Origin: Epiperipatus broadwayi
Taxonomy: Eukaryota; Onychophora; Udeonychophora; Euonychophora; Peripatidae
Direction of reading: 5' to 3'
Assembly (NCBI GenBank): GCA_028023455.1
Contig: JAQFVV010006543.1
Coordinates: 436,001 to 500,000 of the forward strand
DNA length: 64,000 nucleotides
In this document: positions 58,067 to 64,000 of the stretch, piece by piece
How the letters are laid out: the number at the start of each line of letters is the position of its first letter
How positions within the stretch are numbered: position 1 is the stretch's first letter
The notes under the pieces: generated by a model
Seen by the model: the letters and a program-made list of their open reading frames with translations, nothing else
Told to the model about the DNA's origin: nothing
Databases searched by the model: none
Translations under genes and position numbers: made by a program

Positions 58067-59541
58067 TGTACCATTTATTTATGTATATGGTACAAATTAC
58101 TATTTAATATTGTGTATCATTTAAATAAAAAAAAGAGAGAACCCGATCTTTAATTTTTTTTTTTGTAATATAATGTTGTCTTAAGAAAACGTACAGTGAA
58201 AGTTTAATTTTTCTTTTTTTTTATATAAGTTAACTAAAATAAATTCAATGTTGAAAAGTGCATACTGAATAATTGATTCAAATAGTGAAAGAAAATTCCA
58301 AAGGTAAAAGATTGCTATCAGAAATTCCGACTTTCTGATAGTAATTAAAAATGGCAGAAATTCTTAACGAGAAAACAGACTTTGTAATAAAAAAAAGGAG
58401 AATAATGTAGAAGTTTATAAAATAGAACAAAAGGTAAAAAGAAATATGCATAGAACTTCTAAAAAGAATCTGGGAATATAAAAGGAGCCGACAAATTTGA
58501 AAAGTGTCTTTTGTCTTGTTGTTCCAGAGAGTGTTGAGCAATTTGAAGTGCCTCGTATTTTTTTTATACAAAAAAAAATATTAATAAAATGTGTCCACTT
58601 AGATACGAACTGAAATCGCTCACCATGAGTGAGTAGAACTCTATCGTTTGCTGACACTTTCTCTCGAGAAAAGTCACCTAGATCGTCATCTGGCTCTACC
58701 TAAATTTGATCGGAGATTTGGAAGAAGTGAAACTAAAAAAAACAACTACTGCGGACTACCCACTGACTGAATTGGACGTCGGAGGATCAATGACCTATTT
58801 AAATATCAACTTACCGGTAAGTTAATGGCCATAACTTTTACATAAAGTTTTATGAATAGAGAGTTGAATGAAATGTTATCCCATAATTTTTTTGGATCGA
58901 AAGATTTGCGAACTGAGAAGTGAACTAAACTGTTACCACGGAAAAATAAGACACCAACTAGTGATTACTTCAATATTTGAATCAAATTATTAAATTCATA
59001 TGCACAATACTTTCCAATATTATAATTTTGTCTTAATCTTAAATATTAAATGTTTGATGGGCTAGAATAAATCTTTATTATTAGCTTAACTTTCATTGTA
59101 CGTGTATAAAATTAATGTTATGATATTTAAGTTTTATATTTAGTTATTTAAATTCAAATTAGTATACAAATTATCTTTACTAAATAGATTTATTTTTTTT
59201 TAATTAAGTCAAAGGGGAATATCTTCTACTTAACGGGAATTTTAATCCAGATCGTATAATTATTACTTTACGAGGTACAATATGTTCGACGCAGGCTCAG
59301 TGGGTCTAACGACTCTGGCGCCCTCATGTAGAAATTAAAAACTGATCCAGCTCACAATTGTACTCGGTAATAATTCTAGGCCGAGCTGATCAGGAAAGGT
59401 AGTTATGTTTTTAGAATAATAATGAAACGTTTTTCTTTTTTTTAAATAAAATAAATGAACCTTTATTTTTCTTTTACATAACTTGATCAACTCGCGCATT
59501 TATAATGCATATAGAGGCCTAGAAATATGGAAAACGTTACA
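58067..59541 (+). repeat. 5' LTR
   Basis: It starts TGTACC and ends GTTACA. A TATTTAAATA box is at 58,796-58,805, followed at once by the 16-bp perfect palindrome AACTTACCGGTAAGTT (58,808-58,823), which includes a donor-like GGTAAGTT. A hairpin CTATCAGAAA/TTTCTGATAG is at 58,315-58,341. The very start also has an internal TACCAT/ATGGTA inverted pair. Confidence 0.85.
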
Positions 59542-59542
59542 A

Positions 59543-59561
59543 TGGCTTGCCCAACTCGGGC
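59543..59561 (+). promoter_or_regulatory. Candidate primer-binding site
   Basis: TGGCTTGCCCAACTCGGGC begins one base after the 5' LTR. The leading TGG would pair with a tRNA 3' CCA. The matching tRNA was not identified. Confidence 0.5.
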
Positions 59562-59960
59562 TTACAAAAAAAAAAACACGACCTGAGAAAATTTAAAAAC
59601 GGCATAAAATTGAGAATTTAATGTCCGTAGCTGGAAAATAAATATGACCACAAATAGTGCGCAAGTCTAAAAAGTTATTGCGTACAATTACAAAAGTTTT
59701 TTTTTAAGAATATAAGATTTTAAATAAGTTTATATTGAAACAAAATAATAGCGGATAAATTAAATAATAAATAAAATCGATCAAAGACTAGTAATGACAG
59801 TAAAGGTAGAGAGGGATGGGCGAATATAGGGTGATAAAAGAGAGGGGTGTCGGTGAACGAATTTATTAACAAAGCAAAATAAAATATTGAATTTATATTG
59901 TAACAATTGATAAAGTTAAGATTTTGTTTACTATAGCAAAAATAAGCAACACGGCCATAT

Positions 59961-60821
59961 ATGAAATTGAGAAGTAGTAAAAATATACAAAATATGGCAG
60001 AAGGCGAGAAAGAATTAAAAGAGGGCATGGAACCCTTAATAAGAAAACTATTATATGAATGCATGATGGAATTCAAAGAAGATATAAAAAAAGAAATGGC
60101 AGAGATGGTCAGAGAATTGAAAGAAGAAATAAGGGTAGACATTAAAGAAATGAAAAAAGAGTTAATAAGGGTAGTATATGAGAAAATAGCTAAAGGATCG
60201 CAGAGCACAGAAGTGATAGAATTGAGATCCGATAAACAAGAAAGCCAAGAGATAAAATTCATAGAAAATAGAGAAAACGTGCCGAGTGCAGTAAACCCCT
60301 TTTTGAAATTAAAAATTTTCTATGGACAAGATGGAGAATCACCCATGGAACACCTAAATAGCCTGCAGGGGTACTTCGCGATAAACCCCATGTCAGAGGA
60401 CGTTAAGCTAACGGTGGCAGTTAATCATTTACAAGGGACGGCGCAAGCTTGGTGGGAATCCTTGTTTAAGAAACCAAAGAACTTTACGCAGTATGGTCAC
60501 ATATTAATCAAATGTTATTGGAATGAGGACCACCAAGAGAGAATTAAGAATAAAGTGGCTCAAGAGAAATGCAGAGAAGGGCATTATGTACCATTTTTTT
60601 GGAAACAAGTAGCGCAACTACGAGCGCTGACAGAGTGCAAATTGACAGAGAAGCAGATTATCAAGATTATGCGGAAAAATTTTCCCGATCCCATAGGGCA
60701 TCTGTTGATAAGTACTGGATGTGAGACAGTAGAGAGAATGGCAGAATTACTTAGCACTTTTGAGAATGACAAGGCTGGAGAAGAGACAAGTCCTAAACAC
60801 TTCGACAAAATACCGAACTAG
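59961..60821 (+). CDS. Gag-like protein of the LTR retrotransposon
   Basis: 286 codons, intact. Residues about 12-80 are rich in Glu and Lys and likely helical or coiled-coil. Residues about 113-270 fit the retrotransposon gag (capsid-like) family: NPFLKLKIFYGQDGES, YFAINPMSEDVKL, HLQGTAQAWWESL near 157-168, and a C-terminal ISTGCETVERMAELL block. Gag would package element RNA in cytoplasmic particles. No CCHC zinc knuckle is visible before the stop. Start is the first ATG; an alternative is Met12. The intact frame in a pol-less element suggests recent function or recent insertion. Confidence 0.8.
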   Translation: MKLRSSKNIQNMAEGEKELKEGMEPLIRKLLYECMMEFKEDIKKEMAEMVRELKEEIRVDIKEMKKELIRVVYEKIAKGSQSTEVIELRSDKQESQEIKFIENRENVPSAVNPFLKLKIFYGQDGESPMEHLNSLQGYFAINPMSEDVKLTVAVNHLQGTAQAWWESLFKKPKNFTQYGHILIKCYWNEDHQERIKNKVAQEKCREGHYVPFFWKQVAQLRALTECKLTEKQIIKIMRKNFPDPIGHLLISTGCETVERMAELLSTFENDKAGEETSPKHFDKIPN

Positions 60822-60845
60822 AAGGGTCGACTACAACTGAACACT

Positions 60846-61088
60846 ATGGTGTTGACTGATAGTTCTGGAAATCAAAGGAAAGATAAGGGGTCCCTAACTA
60901 AAAATAAAGGGATGGGAATCCGTGCAAGACCTCCATCACCAGATGAAAAGTTTAGGAGTGAAAATAAATACAAGAGAGAAGACCTTGACGTAAAATGGAG
61001 AGACTGGTGCGAGCAACACAGAGAGGGGTTCGATCCCTATCACCTCTGCCATCAACCAATTATAGTGATAGATAACATTGAAAGATAA
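60846..61088 (+). CDS. Small open frame after gag, possible gag C-terminal remnant
   Basis: 80 codons, basic and charged (KDKGSLTKNKGMGIRAR, then KWRDWCEQHREGFDPYHLCH). It follows gag by 24 bases in the next-but-one frame context. Cys/His spacing CEQH...YHLCH is faintly zinc-finger-like but is not a standard CCHC knuckle. It may be the nucleocapsid-like tail separated by a frameshift, or the start of a deleted pol. Confidence 0.35.
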   Translation: MVLTDSSGNQRKDKGSLTKNKGMGIRARPPSPDEKFRSENKYKREDLDVKWRDWCEQHREGFDPYHLCHQPIIVIDNIER

Positions 61089-61717
61089 ATTTGGCCGGAT
61101 GACACCCTGCAGATCTCAGATATGCCTCTGGAGAAATGAAAAAAATAATAATGATATGAAAACGTGCAACTAGAATATTAAAATATATATATAAATTTAC
61201 ATAATTTACAGAAAGAGAAACACGATCATGGCTGATGTAGACGTAAGTCACAAGTATTTGACTGGGTAGGCGATTATTGAAGGGGGGAAAAGGCATAGAC
61301 CCGAGTCCTAGTATGCAGTATATAACATAAGACCGTCTTTAAATGCTCATCAGTCTATTTCTAGCAGAGATCCCAATATTGGGGAGGACGGACCAGGTTG
61401 CCACGAGCCTGTAAGACTCAAAATGATGAGCAATGCTCGTTTGTGCTTATAACTTGGGCTTCTTATCATTACTATTACGTTTAAGTGAAAAGGACACAGA
61501 TGAATGTGGAAATATTTTGCATTCCGGCCATGTTAAACCTAAAAGTGGGCATTAAAGCCAAATGTCGCTTGTTGAATGAGTCTACAAAATATATCAGCAT
61601 GCTAATAAAAAAAAAAAAAAAACAACAACAACACCCGAATATGGACATAAAGACTTATGAAGAATAAAATTAGTTTAAATCCCTAATTTTATTCTCATTC
61701 CCCTGCCCCGGTGGTAT

Positions 61718-63180
61718 TGTACCATTTATTTATGTATATGGTACAAATTACTATTTAATATTGTGTATCATTTAAATAAAAAAAGAGAGAACCCGATCTT
61801 TAATTTTTTTTTGTAATATAATGTTGTTTTAAGAAAACGTACAGTGAAAGTTTTTTTTTTTTTAATATAAGTTAACTAAAATAAATTCAATGTTGGAAAG
61901 TGCATACTGAATAATTGATTCAAATAGTGAAAGAAAATTCCAAAGGTAAAAGATTGCTATCAGAAAGTCCGACTTTCTGATAGTAATTAAAAATGGCAGA
62001 AATTCTTAACGAGAAAACAGACTTTGTAATAAAAAAAAAGGAGAATAATGTAGAAGTTTATAAAATAGAACAAAAGGTAAAAAGGAATATGCACAGAACT
62101 TCTAAAAAGAATCTGGGAATATAAAAGGAGCCAACAGATTTGAAAAGTGTCTTTTGTCTTGTTGTTCCAGAGAGTGTTGAGCAATTTGAAGTGCCTCATA
62201 TTTTTTTTTATACAAAAAAAATATTAATAAAATGTGTCCACTTAGATACGAACTGAAATCGCTCACCATGAGTGAGTAGAACTCTATCGTTTGCCGACAC
62301 TTTCTCTCGAGAAAAGTCACCTAGATCGTCATCTGGCTCTACCTAAATTTGATCGGAGATTTGGAAGAAGTGAAACTAAAAAAAACAACTACTGCGGACT
62401 ACCCACTGACTGAATTGGACGTCGGAGGATCAATGACCTATTTAAATATCAACTTACCGGTAAGTTAATGGCCATAACTTTTACATAAAGTTTTATGAAT
62501 AGAGAGTTGAATGAAATGTTATCCCATAATTTTTTTGGATCGAAAGATTTGCGAACTGAGAAGTGAACTAAACTGTTACCATGGAAAAATAAGACACCAA
62601 CTAGTGATTACTTCAATATTTGAATCAAATTATTAAATTCATATGCACAATACTTTCCAATATTATAATTTTGTCTTAATCTTAAATATTAAATGTTTGA
62701 CGGGCTAGAATAAATCTTTATTATTAGCTTAACTTTCATTGTACGTGTATAAAATTAATGTTATGATATTTAAGTTTTATATTTAGTTATTTAAATTCAA
62801 ATTAGTATACAAATTACCTTTGCTAAATAGATTTATTTTTCTTAATTAAGTCAAAGGGGAATATCTTCTACTTAACAGGAATTTTAATCCAGATCGTATA
62901 ATTATTACTTTACGAGTTACAATATGTTCGACGCAGGCTCAGTGGGTCTAACAATTCTGGCACCCTCATGTAGAAATTAAAAACTGATCCAGCTCACAAT
63001 TGTACTCGGTAATAATTCTAGGCCGAGCTGATCAGGAAAGGTAGTTATGTTTTTAGAATAATAATGAAACGTTCTTTTTTTTAAATAAAATAAATGAACA
63101 TTTATTTTTCTTTTACATAACTTGATCAACTCGCGCATTTATAATGCATATAGAGGCCTAGAAATACGGAAAACGTTACA
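61718..63180 (+). repeat. 3' LTR
   Basis: Near-identical to the 5' LTR, including the TATTTAAATA box and the AACTTACCGGTAAGTT palindrome at 62,451-62,466. The sequence just before it (CATTCCCCTGCCCCGGTGGTAT) is not purine-rich on the plus strand, so a canonical polypurine tract is not evident. Confidence 0.85.
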
Positions 63181-63189
63181 ATATATATA

Positions 63190-63235
63190 CATCAAATAAA
63201 GTTTTTGAAAAGAAAAGAAGTGGTTTTAATTATAG
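63190..63235 (+). repeat. Fragment of the 4.6-kb foldback arm
   Basis: AATAAAGTTTTTGAAAAGAA and a TTTTAATTA end match the right arm of the foldback elements at 4.9 and 6.2 kb. It lies immediately beside the 3' LTR, so the LTR element inserted into a foldback copy. Confidence 0.55.
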
Positions 63236-63659
63236 AATTATATGACTATATGTACTGTATGTTTTTGAAAAAAAAAGAAAAAAAAAAAAGAAAAAAAAGG
63301 ATTGTCGTGATTAGAAACAAAAGTAAATGGATTTCTATTATAGTTATATGCATACACAGTGTGTACCATGAAAAAGAGTTGGTTCTCTCTTCGAGCAGTG
63401 TGCACTGCCATCTATGAATGATCACATGACTTCTACAGCAAAATAATTCAGCTGCAGCATATCTAGATTACAAATTATGATATGAAATAAATCCGTGTGT
63501 TTGTACATGTGCATATTGAGTTCTATGCTCTTACCATCATAAAATCTTTTAAACAGATTTGAACATCTTCATGACACATAATTTAAATCTTTTTAAATGC
63601 TTCTATAGCAGTTGTGCTCAATGAAAACAAAATTCAATGTGTCATATCTGGCCTTGCAT

Positions 63660-64000
63660 TTAGAAGTGAACTATTCCAGACTCCTTACCTGATTGCCTAG
63701 CACCCAGTTGTGATCCAAAGGGATTAAATCCTTCACTGGGATTCACGCACCAAATTTGCATGTTTCCAGTAAGGTAGTAGATCTGACATTAAATAGTCAG
63801 TCTTTTGGAGGCAAGGCAGAGAGTGAGAGTGAGAGAGAACAATTCCTTCTGTCAACTTGAACGACTGGACGTGCTCTTGAATAAACCCTCTGCCATCAGC
63901 AAGGGTAGTCTCTACTCATTATCGCAATGTCCAGGCAAGTCCAATTACAAACTGGAAACTGCTACATCTGCACTCAACTCGAGGCAAACTAAATACATAG
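63660..64000 (+). other. GC-richer segment, possibly part of another LTR
   Basis: The composition rises here. GAGAGTGAGAGTGAGAG, then TTGAATAAACCCTCTG with a polyadenylation-like AATAAA, recalls the R/U5 region of LTR elements. The window ends before a second LTR or coding region could confirm this. Confidence 0.25.

Larger units (their letters stand above)
58067..63180 (+). mobile_element. Gag-only LTR retrotransposon, Ty3-like, recent
   Basis: Two near-identical LTRs (58,067-59,541 and 61,718-63,180) flank 2.2 kb of internal sequence with a gag frame but no protease, reverse transcriptase or integrase. The LTRs differ at only a few percent of sites by eye, mainly homopolymer lengths. Flanks are ATAT-type on both sides, so a 4- to 6-bp target duplication is possible but hidden by the (AT)n context. 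It would depend on a relative for pol functions. The long LTRs relative to the short interior resemble TRIM/LARD-like non-autonomous derivatives, but a gag frame is kept. Confidence 0.85.

Noticed and set aside
58278-58657. Minus-strand frames in the LTRs (also 61,987-62,320)
   Set aside because: They lie inside the LTR repeats, are not conserved in frame between the two LTRs and match no known accessory gene.
59720-60262. 180-codon minus-strand frame
   Set aside because: It is antisense to the intact gag; its composition mirrors the Glu/Lys-rich gag N-terminus.

Overview
The window looks like nuclear DNA from an animal, very A+T-rich (clearly over two-thirds A+T by eye). It is dominated by transposable elements, simple repeats and intron-like sequence. 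There is no operon-like packing, and non-LTR, Penelope-like, Ty3-like, SINE and cut-and-paste elements are all present, many nested in one another. An invertebrate is the most natural guess, but nothing here fixes the phylum. No confidently identified conserved host gene was found. One candidate spliced gene sits at about 32.69-33.51 kb.

Layout. 0-9 kb: pieces of a hammerhead-bearing short retroelement (type A), a 5'-truncated LINE (1.1-2.4 kb), a 104-bp tandem duplication, two foldback repeats and a TA-flanked DNA-transposon candidate (4.6-6.6 kb), and a GIY-YIG nuclease remnant of a Penelope-like element (8.0-8.3 kb). 9-16 kb: mostly anonymous AT-rich sequence, with small inverted repeats, an (AT)n tract, a GC-richer island with coding-like sequence (12.65-13.19 kb) and a decayed type A element. 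16-24 kb: a tRNA-derived SINE, a decayed RTE-type LINE (16.35-18.86 kb), a type B hammerhead element, a type C palindromic hammerhead-like element and two more RTE fragments. 24-30 kb: type A elements at 24.3, 28.3 and 29.4 kb and a palindromic type B element at 28.6 kb. 30-37 kb: a 1.9-kb DNA transposon with matching ends and TA duplication, the candidate gene, an intact-core type A element with a 17-bp target-site duplication, a type D hammerhead motif and a 23-bp minisatellite. 37-42 kb: anonymous AT-rich DNA with a long C/T tract. 42-46 kb: two Penelope-like 3' ends in inverted orientation, each with a tRNA-like box A/box B segment. One is split by a 1.1-kb copy of the same DNA-transposon family seen at 30 kb. 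47-51 kb: a LINE 3' fragment with a CCHC-type zinc motif, a type B palindrome and a SINE. 51.4-56.2 kb: several 5'-truncated or rearranged copies of one LINE family, all on the minus strand. 58.07-63.18 kb: a young, gag-only LTR retrotransposon with near-identical 1.47-kb LTRs. The last 0.8 kb may hold part of another LTR.

The main discovery candidate is the recurrence of type I hammerhead-ribozyme-like motifs. Several different short elements carry CUGANGA ... GAAA cores with compensating stem I and stem II pairing. The type A family is bracketed by long terminal inverted repeats, and three copies show 13-17 bp direct repeats, which point to target-primed retrotransposition. Hammerhead motifs in Penelope-like elements are established knowledge. 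A TIR-bounded, roughly 260-300 bp family that also forms head-to-head palindromes, with several sequence classes in one 64-kb window, is worth follow-up.
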